DNA from: Candidatus Saccharimonadota bacterium
GTDB taxonomy: Bacteria; Patescibacteriota; Saccharimonadia; Saccharimonadales; UBA4665
Assembly: GCA_003133385.1 (NCBI GenBank)
Contig: PKXF01000012.1
Location: forward strand, 32,285-96,284
Direction of reading: 5' to 3'
DNA: 64,000 nt
Part shown: piece after piece, positions 1-8,522 of the stretch
Layout of the letters: every line of letters starts with the position of its first letter
Numbering within the stretch: position 1 is the stretch's first letter
The notes under the pieces: generated by a model
Databases searched by the model: none
What the model was told of the DNA's origin: nothing
What the model saw: the letters and a program-made list of their open reading frames with translations, nothing else
Translations under genes and position numbers: made by a program

Positions 1-31
1 TAACTTATTGGGTGCTATTGTTCAACCGAGT

Positions 32-1645
32 CTAGAGGAGTGACTGTATGAAACCATCGAACATTGGGTGCGGACGGTTTGGGCGGCTCTTGAATTCTGG
101 GTGAAACTGGCTGGCTAGCAAGAACGGGTGATCAATACCCTCTATAACTTCAACTAGGTTACTGTCGGGATTAATACCGCTTGCTTGAATTCCCCAGGCT
201 GGTAATTGATCTCTATAGCTGTTATTACACTCTCCACGGTGACGATGACGCTCAACAATATCGGTTTTGCCGTATAACCGGGCTGCCAGGCTGCCTGATT
301 CTAACTTGCACTTATAATCACCAAGGCGCATGGTCCCTCCAGTCATATGCTTGTCGACTTGATCGGCCATAGTAGTGATAACCAGGTTTTTGGCGTCAGG
401 CTTTAACTCAAACGTATTGGCATCTTTGAGACCCGCATTACGAGCAGCAGCAACAACAGCTACTTGTAAGCCTAAACAGAGCCCTAGGTATGGCAATTTG
501 GACTTCAGGGCATACTGGGCGGCCTTAATCTTACCTTCTAAACTGCGCGTGCCGAAACCACCTGGCACCACAATACCATCATAAGCCTGCAATACTTGGC
601 CAATATTAGCGCCAGGTTCATCAAATTTGGAGGCATCAATCCAATTAATATCTATCGAGCACTTATTATGCCAAGCGGCGGCTTTGAGCGCCTCAAAAAC
701 TGACATGTAAGTGTCGGTATTGTCCATGTATTTAGCTACAAAACCAACTTTTACGGTTTTGTCGTAATGAGCAACAGCCCTCTCTACGACTGCCCGCCAC
801 TCCTTGAGATCGGGTTTTGAAACTTTCAGGTCCAGATGCTCGGTAATGACATCAGCGATGCCGCTATCCTCGAGTGTTAGTGGCACTTCGTAAATACTCC
901 GGGCGTTCGGCAGTAAAGCAATGGCGTCTTCGGCAACACCGCTAAATAAACTGAGCTTGCGCTTTACCCCGTTATTGGCCGGTTTCTCACTTCTTCCAAC
1001 CAGTACATCGGGTGCGATCCCAAGCCCCCTGAGTTCACGTACCGAGTTCTGAGCCGGTTTTGTTTTAGTCTCATTACTTGCACCAAGATATGGTAAGTAC
1101 ACCACGTGGACGTAAACACAGTTTTGGAGGCCGACTTTGACTCCAAGTTCACGAATAGCTTCGATAAACGACAGCGATTCATAATCACCTACCGTGCCGC
1201 CAATTTCAACTATGTGTACGTCAAAACCCTCACCTGCCCTAACGATCCAATCGGCGATGGCGCCTGTAAGATGTGGAATAATTTGGACGTCGTCACCATC
1301 AAACTTGCCTGCCCTTTCGTCTTGTATAAGTTTTAACAAGACTCGCCCGCTCATCAAGCTACTTGATGAGGTCATTTCCTCATCAACAAAACGCTCATAA
1401 TGCCCAAGGTCAAGATCGGTTTCGGCGCCGTCCTTAGTCACAAAGACTTCACCATGCTCGCGAGGGTTCAATAATCCGGCGTCAACATTCAGATATGGAT
1501 CGCATTTTTGGAGGTTAACACGCAGTCCGCGGGCCTTTAGGAGTTTGCCAATTGAGGCGGCAGTAATACCCTTTCCTAATCCGGAAAGCACGCCTCCTGT
1601 CACAAACACATATTTAGTAGCCCTGGCAGCCACGGCTTCATACAC
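32..1645 (-). CDS. pyrG: CTP synthase
   Basis: Makes CTP from UTP, ATP and glutamine in the cytoplasm, the last step of pyrimidine nucleotide synthesis. The 537 residues match the usual full length. The N-terminal synthetase domain opens with the family signature KYVFVTGGVLSGLGKG and carries HYERF further on. The C-terminal class I glutamine amidotransferase domain has the nucleophile in LGLCLGLQ and the His-Glu pair in QFHPEFKSRP. A GAGG sequence lies just upstream of the ATG. It is the last gene of a minus-strand run that begins with secA; the 100-base gap to the S41 protease gene leaves room for its own promoter. Confidence 0.97.
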   Translation of the reverse strand: MYEAVAARATKYVFVTGGVLSGLGKGITAASIGKLLKARGLRVNLQKCDPYLNVDAGLLNPREHGEVFVTKDGAETDLDLGHYERFVDEEMTSSSSLMSGRVLLKLIQDERAGKFDGDDVQIIPHLTGAIADWIVRAGEGFDVHIVEIGGTVGDYESLSFIEAIRELGVKVGLQNCVYVHVVYLPYLGASNETKTKPAQNSVRELRGLGIAPDVLVGRSEKPANNGVKRKLSLFSGVAEDAIALLPNARSIYEVPLTLEDSGIADVITEHLDLKVSKPDLKEWRAVVERAVAHYDKTVKVGFVAKYMDNTDTYMSVFEALKAAAWHNKCSIDINWIDASKFDEPGANIGQVLQAYDGIVVPGGFGTRSLEGKIKAAQYALKSKLPYLGLCLGLQVAVVAAARNAGLKDANTFELKPDAKNLVITTMADQVDKHMTGGTMRLGDYKCKLESGSLAARLYGKTDIVERHRHRGECNNSYRDQLPAWGIQASGINPDSNLVEVIEGIDHPFLLASQFHPEFKSRPNRPHPMFDGFIQSLL

Positions 1646-1746
1646 CTCACTTAACCTGTATATGCTACTCTATATGCCTCAACTTAGCAAGTAGTCTAGG
1701 CGCATAAAACCGCTCGCGGCAAATGGTATTCCCAGCTTAGCCGTTC

Positions 1747-2991
1747 TTACTTATTCAAATATGTCTGGGCGGCTTGAAGCTGAGGATCGTTTGGCGCCGC
1801 AAGATCAGTGCCGCTATCGGGGACAGTTTTATCCGGCGTAATGCCCTTATGCTCTATGTCCTGGCCATCCGGGCGATACCAGCTGGCCACGGTAACTTTT
1901 AGCTGTGAGCCATCGCTGAAAGAAATAAGCTGCTGAACCACGCCTTTTCCGAAACTCTTTTGGCCAATAACGTAGGCATCGCTATTATCATGCAGAGCCC
2001 CCGTGGTAATTTCCGAGGAACTCGCACTGCCGCTGTTAACTAGCACTACCGTAGGAATACCGTGTAACACATCACCGCCCTGAGCGTAATATGTCTGCAC
2101 GACGCTAGTGCCTCTTTTTTCCTGCATAATGGTCTGTCCTTGCGGCAACCATAAGCTGGAAACATCGACTGCGGCACTCAGCAAGCCGCCTGGATCGTTT
2201 CGAAGATCAAGTATGATGCCTTTAACGTTCTGGCCGGCGAATTGGCTGGCAGCCTTTTGGGCAAGGCCTGAGGTATCGTCAGCAAACGTACTTATGGCCA
2301 TATAGCCAATATTGCCAGGTAGCATTTTAGTGGTGACACTTGGTACCGTAATATTCTGACGGGTGATGGTTAGATTAAGTGTCTGCGTATGGTTGCGGAC
2401 AACTTGCAAGGTAACCTTTGTACCAGCCTTGCCACGGATCTTAGTGACTGCCCCGTCGGCACTCATGCCTGACGTGCTAACCCCATTGATTGCTGCTATC
2501 AAGTCCAGTGGCTGCAAACCGGCTTTAGCAGCCGGAGTCCCACTAATTGGCGAAATTACCTCAACATTACCGTTACTGTCCTGGCTTAGCTCGGCCCCAA
2601 TACCACTAAATGAGTTATTAAGTTCATTATTAAATGCTTTGGCTTCGCTCGGAGTAAAATACACCGTGTAGGGATCGCCGGGGGCAGCCGCTAAGCCTGC
2701 TTTCAACCCGTTAACTAACTGTGTTTCGGTCAGTTGACCGTCATAATTTGTTTTCAGTGCCTGATAGACCTGGTTGACCGATGAATAATTAAGCGTGTCT
2801 GGCAAACCGCCGGCCACCGGCTTGGCACTCCAAGGAAGGCGTATTGCCGGCAAGCGCCCATCACCAACGCCAACACCGGCTATAAAAACTGCTGCCAGCA
2901 CAAGAACGCCCAATAACGTCAATAAGATGCCCGTTGTGCGTGTCCAACGAAACCTAAAGAATCTCCCGCCAGCTTTTGATTTCAAACCCAT
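1747..2991 (-). CDS. S41 family C-terminal processing peptidase (CtpA/CtpB-like)
   Basis: Secreted or membrane-anchored serine protease that trims protein C-termini in the envelope. One N-terminal membrane helix (about residues 15-40) is followed by a tail-specific protease N region, a PDZ domain (GIGAELSQ to about residue 210) and the S41 catalytic domain. The Ser-Lys dyad is visible in NSGSASSSEI and QKSFGKGVVQQ. ATG at 2991 is chosen over an in-frame TTG at 3000 because the -10 box TGCTATAAT (3000-3005) ends 8 bases before it, which fits a nearly leaderless transcript. It follows ftsEX and the CHAP hydrolase. CtpB-type proteases often act on division or sporulation hydrolases, so a role in processing that module is a reasonable inference. 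Confidence 0.93.
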   Translation of the reverse strand: MGLKSKAGGRFFRFRWTRTTGILLTLLGVLVLAAVFIAGVGVGDGRLPAIRLPWSAKPVAGGLPDTLNYSSVNQVYQALKTNYDGQLTETQLVNGLKAGLAAAPGDPYTVYFTPSEAKAFNNELNNSFSGIGAELSQDSNGNVEVISPISGTPAAKAGLQPLDLIAAINGVSTSGMSADGAVTKIRGKAGTKVTLQVVRNHTQTLNLTITRQNITVPSVTTKMLPGNIGYMAISTFADDTSGLAQKAASQFAGQNVKGIILDLRNDPGGLLSAAVDVSSLWLPQGQTIMQEKRGTSVVQTYYAQGGDVLHGIPTVVLVNSGSASSSEITTGALHDNSDAYVIGQKSFGKGVVQQLISFSDGSQLKVTVASWYRPDGQDIEHKGITPDKTVPDSGTDLAAPNDPQLQAAQTYLNK

Positions 2992-2999
2992 TGCACCCA

Positions 3000-3005
3000 A
3001 TTATA
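3000..3005 (-). promoter_or_regulatory. Extended -10 box of the S41 peptidase gene, leaderless type
   Basis: Minus strand reads TGC TATAAT and ends 8 bases before ATG 2991. No Shine-Dalgarno sequence fits between them. One of the repeated start-proximal -10 boxes of this window. Confidence 0.6.
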
Positions 3006-3064
3006 GCAGTAAACCGTTCAGAATATACACTTAACTATTAGCAGAATGCTCCCGGGATTAACCT

Positions 3065-4261
3065 CTAATATATATAACCGGCAAACTTGCTAAGCGGACT
3101 ATAGGAGTAGCGAAAATGGCCATAAAAATCATAATTCATTTCACTGACCGCAATTTCTCCTGCCGGGACAATTCGGCCCTGGAACATCGCGCCCGGTAAC
3201 GCTTGCACAACTGCGACATGACCGAATGTGCCGGCTGTTTCAACAGCGAGTCCTCCGACTTGCGGAGAACTGTGTGTTGGATAGTTAGAGGTCCCCAGCC
3301 ACTGGTTGGCATTTCCACTTACGGAAAAATCGCCATGTCCTTCGACTTGGGTAAAATACCAATATGCATATGACGTGCACTCCCTATTAGGGAAATTGCC
3401 AGGCGTATTCATAGAATCTTGGACAGTATCACACCATCCTGCAGGATAACCACCGGTCCCGCTTCCATTATTACAAATATTACTGGTGTAGGTACCGCCT
3501 CCTAAAGATTGCGTACCAGCCTGGATAATTGCAGCTTGCTGAGACTGTAGTGCAGATATCGCATGTTGGTTGGCGCTGACCTGGGCGTTATATGAATCCT
3601 GCTGTTGCTGATTGAGAGATAATAGTTGGGCTTGTTGGGCTTGGGCAGATGCTAGCTGGGCATTTTGGGCATTTTGGGCAGTCAATAATTGATCAACTTG
3701 GGCTTTTTGTTGCTGTAAGGTGTTTTCCAAAGCCGTAATCTGTTGAATAATGCCTGTAAGTTGGTTCTGTACTACAGTTTGATATTCTTGCTTGTCGACA
3801 TATTCACTTAGGTTTTTACTAGTTGCTAGCTCTTCGATAGTCGTCATTGAACCATTTATGTACATAGTCTTAACGTCATCGGCAAGCGAAGCCTTTTTAT
3901 TGGCAATCTCTTGTTGATTGGCCGTAATTTGCTGCTCAATGCTAGCTTGATGGGCCTGATTGCTGCTAATTTGTGCTTCTAGGCTGCTGATTTGGGCATC
4001 TAGTGTATTAATTGCCGCCTGGTAGCCTTCGGATTGGAGCTGAAGAGAATTGATCGATGCCTGGGTTTGGGCGTTTTGACCGTTCAGGTTGCTGATCTGG
4101 TTTTGGCAATCTGAAATGCTGCTACAAGTTACGGCGTGTACCAGGCGGGTGAAGCCGCCCGAAACCAACACAAGCGCAACCAAGGAAACCCCCGCGGCCA
4201 TAGTGATACGACGGTAAGTTAATAAAGCATGTCTACTTGATTGTTTTTTTGATTTTGGCAT
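3065..4261 (-). CDS. Secreted coiled-coil CHAP-domain peptidoglycan hydrolase (PcsB/CwlO-like)
   Basis: Predicted cell-wall hydrolase of 398 residues. A basic N-terminus and hydrophobic segment (MAAGVSLVALVLVSGG) form a signal peptide or anchor. A long Gln/Ala/Ser-rich coiled coil follows (about residues 45-255, many TSINSLQ and QAHQASI type repeats). The C-terminal CHAP domain has its catalytic Cys in NRECTSYAYWYF and its His in FGHVAVVQAL. ATG 4261 is chosen because AAAAGG precedes it; an upstream in-frame ATG at 4321 lies before the TATAAT box. Coiled-coil plus CHAP directly downstream of ftsE-ftsX is the arrangement of the streptococcal FtsEX-PcsB daughter-cell separation system, so this is probably the FtsEX-controlled septal hydrolase. 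Confidence 0.9.
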   Translation of the reverse strand: MPKSKKQSSRHALLTYRRITMAAGVSLVALVLVSGGFTRLVHAVTCSSISDCQNQISNLNGQNAQTQASINSLQLQSEGYQAAINTLDAQISSLEAQISSNQAHQASIEQQITANQQEIANKKASLADDVKTMYINGSMTTIEELATSKNLSEYVDKQEYQTVVQNQLTGIIQQITALENTLQQQKAQVDQLLTAQNAQNAQLASAQAQQAQLLSLNQQQQDSYNAQVSANQHAISALQSQQAAIIQAGTQSLGGGTYTSNICNNGSGTGGYPAGWCDTVQDSMNTPGNFPNRECTSYAYWYFTQVEGHGDFSVSGNANQWLGTSNYPTHSSPQVGGLAVETAGTFGHVAVVQALPGAMFQGRIVPAGEIAVSEMNYDFYGHFRYSYSPLSKFAGYIY

Positions 4262-4420
4262 AACCTTTTTGTTTTGATTTACGCTACTTCGTATTATAGC
4301 ATGTGTTATCAAGTCATTCATTAGCTTACCCCCTATCCGGTGATTAAAGTGAGACTAGCATACGGCTGGATTTACTCCAGCGCCGGCTTTTACCCCTTAT
4401 AAATAAGTCTCTGGCTTTAG

Positions 4421-5362
4421 TTATTTCGTTTTAAACTTTAGATAACGGATGGTCGCTATAAATGAAGAACCCGCTCCTAAAAGTATACCAAGCATAACCA
4501 TAGCTGCCAAACTAAGCAGAAAATGATTATCAAAATAGTTAGCCGCATAACTAATATTCAACAAGCCGAGGGAGCTAGCTTGCAGAGAACTGCTCGCTCC
4601 TTTAAAGGCACCATAAATAATAAAAGTCGAGAGGGTACCAGAGAATAACCCGTATAGCGCGCTTTCTACCACAAATGGCCCCCTTATATAGGCCGTACTT
4701 GCCCCAAGTAAGCGCATAATTTTAATCTCGTCTCGACGATTAAATATTGCCATTTGAATAGTATTAAAGATAATCAATACGCTTATTATCGTGAAGATAA
4801 CGATTGAAAGGATGCCGACCTCTCTTAGAATATTAGTGGCGTGCGTAATCTTATTAATGGCTACTTCTCTTTCGCCGCTGTAAGTTGGCGAATCAGATTG
4901 CAGTGCGGCAACATTGGGTTCGACTAAAAAATTCTTAATGTCTTGAATCTTATTAAGATTGACCGGATTAATTATAATCGTGGCCGGAATAGGATTAGAT
5001 AATACGTCCACTGCATTCGCTAGCTGCTTATTAGCCGTGTTTTGCTGCTCATATTGTGCCAGTGCTTGCGTCTTATTTAAATACTGTATGCTCTTTACGT
5101 TTGGCAGTCGTTTAACCTCGGCTAGAAGCGTATTGGTCTGTGCAGGTGTATCACTGTCCTTTAGAAAAACGGATATACCGATTTGGTTAGTAATCTGGGC
5201 AATTGTATTAGTAAATGCAACATTGGCAACGAATGATAGTAAAACTATCGTCAGCGTGACAAACATAACTGACATAGCCGCAACCGACAAACCAATATTA
5301 CGGATGAAGTTTATTACACCGGTTTCAAAAATTCGCCCGAGGCTTCGCAAATGGCGTCTCAT
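4421..5362 (-). CDS. ftsX: Cell division protein FtsX
   Basis: Membrane subunit of the FtsEX ABC-type complex, which transmits ATP hydrolysis by FtsE to a peptidoglycan hydrolase outside the cell. The 313 residues show a cytoplasmic basic N-terminus, a first helix (NIGLSVAAMSVMFVTLTIVLLSFV), an extracellular domain (about residues 55-175) and three further helices, with the family motif FNRRDEIKIMRLLGAS. Its ATG overlaps the ftsE stop by four bases, indicating translational coupling. The CHAP hydrolase gene follows after about 160 bases. Confidence 0.95.
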   Translation of the reverse strand: MRRHLRSLGRIFETGVINFIRNIGLSVAAMSVMFVTLTIVLLSFVANVAFTNTIAQITNQIGISVFLKDSDTPAQTNTLLAEVKRLPNVKSIQYLNKTQALAQYEQQNTANKQLANAVDVLSNPIPATIIINPVNLNKIQDIKNFLVEPNVAALQSDSPTYSGEREVAINKITHATNILREVGILSIVIFTIISVLIIFNTIQMAIFNRRDEIKIMRLLGASTAYIRGPFVVESALYGLFSGTLSTFIIYGAFKGASSSLQASSLGLLNISYAANYFDNHFLLSLAAMVMLGILLGAGSSFIATIRYLKFKTK

Positions 5363-6042
5363 GATTTATAGCCAGCCTTAGTACGGTCGCTCGTTATACT
5401 GCCCGCCTGGATGGTAACAACGCGGCGCTTTAGTTTATTAACAATCTCTTGATTATGCGTAGTCAACAGAACTGTAGTTCCATAACGATTGATTTTCTCC
5501 AGAACTTTAATGACGTCCCAGGCATGTTTAGGATCGAGATTACCAGTCGGCTCATCGGCAATTAGAATACGCGGCTGGCGTACAACTGCCCGGGCAATCG
5601 CCACCCGTTGGCTCTCGCCGCCTGACAGCTCGCGCGGCATGCTGTTTTCCTTGCCTTTTAAATTGACTATGCTGAGAACTTTTGGCACGGTTTGTTTAAT
5701 TTCACGTTTGCTGGCCCCGACAACTTCGAGCGCAAAAGCTACATTTTCGAAGACGGTTTTATTTGGCAGCAGTTTGAAGTCTTGGAATACCACGCCAATC
5801 TTACGGCGGAGCATCGGTATGTCTTTGTCTTTCAGCTTGTCATAGTCAATACCGCCGACGATAATTTTGCCCGAGGTTGGCCGCTCTTCACACGTCAATA
5901 ACCGTAGTAAAGTAGTTTTACCAGCACCGCTCTGCCCGATAACTATTACGAACTCTTTTGGCTCAACGTTGAGGGTGATGCGGTGCAAGGCTTCACCTTC
6001 ACTGCGCGAATACTTTTTCGTTACCCTGTCAAGCAAGATCAT
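5359..6042 (-). CDS. ftsE: Cell division ATP-binding protein FtsE
   Basis: ATPase partner of FtsX. The 227 residues carry Walker A (GQSGAGKTTLLRLL), the ABC signature (LSGGESQRVAIARA), Walker B (ILIADEPTGNLD) and the H-loop (LLTTHNQ). A longer frame starts at 6075, but ATG 6042 (MILLDRVTKKYS) matches the family start and has TGCTATAAT ending 7 bases upstream (6050-6055). The longer frame would begin upstream of that promoter. The promoter placement predicts a leaderless ftsE-ftsX mRNA. Confidence 0.96.
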   Translation of the reverse strand: MILLDRVTKKYSRSEGEALHRITLNVEPKEFVIVIGQSGAGKTTLLRLLTCEERPTSGKIIVGGIDYDKLKDKDIPMLRRKIGVVFQDFKLLPNKTVFENVAFALEVVGASKREIKQTVPKVLSIVNLKGKENSMPRELSGGESQRVAIARAVVRQPRILIADEPTGNLDPKHAWDVIKVLEKINRYGTTVLLTTHNQEIVNKLKRRVVTIQAGSITSDRTKAGYKS

Positions 6043-6049
6043 TAACGAT

Positions 6050-6055
6050 ATTATA
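6050..6055 (-). promoter_or_regulatory. Extended -10 box of ftsEX, leaderless type
   Basis: TGCTATAAT on the minus strand, 7 bases before ATG 6042. Transcription would start at the A of the start codon. Confidence 0.65.
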
Positions 6056-6094
6056 GCAGACCTGCCCGTCAACAAAAGTCAAACGCCCGGGGTT

Positions 6095-7180
6095 TTAGGT
6101 ACTTAGATTGTGCTCTAGGTAGGCATCGATAAGCGGATCCAGGCCACCGTCCAATACAGCTTCAGGATCGGACGTCTCATAATTGCTTCTTAAGTCTTTT
6201 ACTTGTTTATAAGGATGTAGCACATAGCTGCGTATTTGATTGCCCCATTCCGCAGACTGGTTGGGACCTTTCAGATCCTCGAGATGATCCTGATGCTGCT
6301 CAAGCTGTAGACCCGCCAAGCGTGAACGTAAAATAGTTAAAGCAGTTTCTTTGTTTTGCAGTTGGCTACGCTCATTTTGGATAGCAACGTTGATGCCCGT
6401 TGGCAAGTGCGTCACCCGAACGGCCGAGTCAGTGGTATTAACGCTCTGGCCGCCATGGCCGCCGCTTCTATAGACATCGATTTTAAGATCCTTATCTTGA
6501 ATAAGCAGCTCGTCGGGTTTATCAATTTTAGGCATGATCTCAACCTTGGCAAAGCTTGTCTGGCGCAAGTTATCAGAGTTGAACGGACTAAGCCGGACTA
6601 ATCTATGTACTCCATGTTCACCTTTTAATTTGCCGTATGCGAACGGCCCGACGACGCTAAGGGTAATGCTTTTCAGCCCCGCCTCTTCGCCTGGTGATTG
6701 GTCAACAGTTACGACGTTCCAGCCAGCCTTTTCACAGAAACGACTATACATTCTTAGCAGCATTTGCGCCCAATCCTGGGCATCAGTACCACCTGCACCG
6801 GCATAAATACTCAGGATTGCATCATGATCATCGTATGGACCGTTAAGTTTAAGTTCCTCTTTGAGCTGTGCAAATTCACTGGCACTACGCCTATACTGCT
6901 CAATGAGTTCAGGCCGTAAACTCGGGTCGCCAAGTTCTAATAGCTCATTACTCTCATTGATGGCCTTTTGGAGGTTCAGCCATGGCCTAACTCTGGCCTC
7001 AAGTTTGGCAATATCCTGCATGACAACCTGGGCTTTGGTTGAATCATTCCAAAAATCCGGCCGCTTCGAGGCTTCCTGCAGTTCCACCAGCTGCTCACCG
7101 AGCTTGGTAACATTTAGTTGCTTGCAAGCCTCGTTAACTGCATGCTTAAGTTCATTAACTTGTTTATGCAAATCATCCAT
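6095..7180 (-). CDS. prfB: Peptide chain release factor 2
   Basis: Terminates translation at UGA and UAA. The SPF discriminator is seen in VRLSPFNSDN and the catalytic GGQ in [11 protein letters not shown]. The 361 residues are in one frame from MDDLHKQVNEL; the autoregulatory +1 frameshift found near codon 26 in many bacterial prfB genes is absent. A TGCTATACT box (7188-7193) ends 7 bases before the ATG, so the message looks leaderless. Its presence together with prfA shows that UGA is a stop codon in this organism. Confidence 0.97.
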   Translation of the reverse strand: MDDLHKQVNELKHAVNEACKQLNVTKLGEQLVELQEASKRPDFWNDSTKAQVVMQDIAKLEARVRPWLNLQKAINESNELLELGDPSLRPELIEQYRRSASEFAQLKEELKLNGPYDDHDAILSIYAGAGGTDAQDWAQMLLRMYSRFCEKAGWNVVTVDQSPGEEAGLKSITLSVVGPFAYGKLKGEHGVHRLVRLSPFNSDNLRQTSFAKVEIMPKIDKPDELLIQDKDLKIDVYRSGGHGGQSVNTTDSAVRVTHLPTGINVAIQNERSQLQNKETALTILRSRLAGLQLEQHQDHLEDLKGPNQSAEWGNQIRSYVLHPYKQVKDLRSNYETSDPEAVLDGGLDPLIDAYLEHNLST

Positions 7181-7187
7181 CGACCCC

Positions 7188-7193
7188 AGTATA
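7188..7193 (-). promoter_or_regulatory. Extended -10 box of prfB, leaderless type
   Basis: TGCTATACT on the minus strand, 7 bases before ATG 7180. It lies in the short gap after the M16 peptidase gene, so prfB can be transcribed independently. Confidence 0.55.
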
Positions 7194-7198
7194 GCAGT

Positions 7199-8506
7199 TC
7201 AACTTGTGGTAGTGCGGGATTGCCATAGTGAAGCAATCTGTGTTTCTAATTCATGCGTGAATACTTCACCGCAGTTGCCAAGTACGCCAAAGCCCCAGAC
7301 ATTGTCGGCGAACATTGCCCTGCTTACGTCGATAATTTGCTGTTGGTCTATAGCCTTGATACGCTCTGGCACCCTATAGTAGTCCTCGATCACGCCATCA
7401 AAGAAATAACGGCCAGCATAACCGGCAGCAGTACCGCCAACTGTTTGGGCACTCCGCTGAAAGCGGCCCAGGGCATATTGCTTGGCAGCATCAATTTCCA
7501 GCTCAGGTATCTCACCAGCCTGTACCTTATACAACTCATCTACAGTAATTTTAAGAAGAGCTACCGCATTTTTATCAGATACTTGGGCGCCAAACCACCA
7601 ATTACTGGCACTGCGGGTATGGCTAAGACCGGAATTCATGCCATAGACCAGTCCACGCTCGCGTGCAGTACCCAGAATTTTAGAGTAGAGTGTCTCGGTC
7701 AGCATGGTATTAACCAGGCTGAGAGCATCAGTTTCAGGATCGTTAAGGCGACGCATTACAAACGTATCAATATAGAAGTATATGTTTTCCACGGTGTCAT
7801 TAGGCACATACACCGGGTGCTGGCTGAGCCGCCGGGGCCGCTCATGCGGCAACGCAAAGCGGCCTTTTTGTCTTGGCAGATCAATCGCCTCGAGCAAATC
7901 ATTAATAACACGGCGACGCTTCGGGATTAAGTTACCGGCAATTACAAAACGCATATTGGCAGCGTGGTGGGTACGGGCGTAATGAGCTCGTACATCCTCA
8001 ACCGTTACGTTTTTCATAAGACTTAGGCGCTCGGCATCGGTTTTGGCAATTAACCCGAGAGCTTGGCGCATTTCCAGACTCAAGCGCCTAAAGTGATTAT
8101 TGCTTCTAGCAGCCATTTCTTCTTCAACGTTACCAAATTCCGCGCTGAATTCTTCATCTAATAGCAGCGGTTTAGTGATGGCCAGTAGCAGCAAGCCAAG
8201 TACTCGATCCCACTCAAAATCAGCACACTCGGCTTCATAGTTAATGTCGTATACGCCAGTGGTCGCATTGCTATAGGCTCCATTTTTCTCAAGCTCGGCC
8301 TGGAAATCACGAGCTTTCGGGATCAGCTCGTTAGCTCCTAGCAAGACATGCTCCATAAGGTGGGGGACTTCCCACTTATCAGGTTTAACCAGGTATTCGC
8401 CGGCCCGAAAATTAAAGTCAAAGGTCATCACCGACGCGTCAGGTACGTGAATTAATAGGCCTTTTGCTCCATTTTTGAGAATAATTTCAGATGTAGTGTG
8501 TCGCAT
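7199..8506 (-). CDS. M16 family zinc metallopeptidase
   Basis: Predicted pitrilysin/insulinase-type protease of 435 residues. The inverted zinc motif HxxEH is intact (His49, Glu52, His53 in HLMEH), and the third ligand lies about 76 residues later in the NVEEEMAAR segment (Glu128-130). The C-terminal M16 half has the family Arg-Tyr region (GTARERGLVYGMNSGL). No signal peptide is seen, so it is probably cytoplasmic. It starts 16 bases after the secA stop and probably shares its transcript. The substrate is unknown; a peptide-scavenging role would suit a host-dependent cell, but this is speculation. Confidence 0.9.
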   Translation of the reverse strand: MRHTTSEIILKNGAKGLLIHVPDASVMTFDFNFRAGEYLVKPDKWEVPHLMEHVLLGANELIPKARDFQAELEKNGAYSNATTGVYDINYEAECADFEWDRVLGLLLLAITKPLLLDEEFSAEFGNVEEEMAARSNNHFRRLSLEMRQALGLIAKTDAERLSLMKNVTVEDVRAHYARTHHAANMRFVIAGNLIPKRRRVINDLLEAIDLPRQKGRFALPHERPRRLSQHPVYVPNDTVENIYFYIDTFVMRRLNDPETDALSLVNTMLTETLYSKILGTARERGLVYGMNSGLSHTRSASNWWFGAQVSDKNAVALLKITVDELYKVQAGEIPELEIDAAKQYALGRFQRSAQTVGGTAAGYAGRYFFDGVIEDYYRVPERIKAIDQQQIIDVSRAMFADNVWGFGVLGNCGEVFTHELETQIASLWQSRTTTS

Positions 8507-8522
8507 ATTGAAAACTGCCGGG

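Noticed and set aside
6095..7180. Programmed +1 frameshift in prfB.
   Set aside because: The 361-codon frame is continuous from a family-like start, with no in-frame UGA near codon 26.
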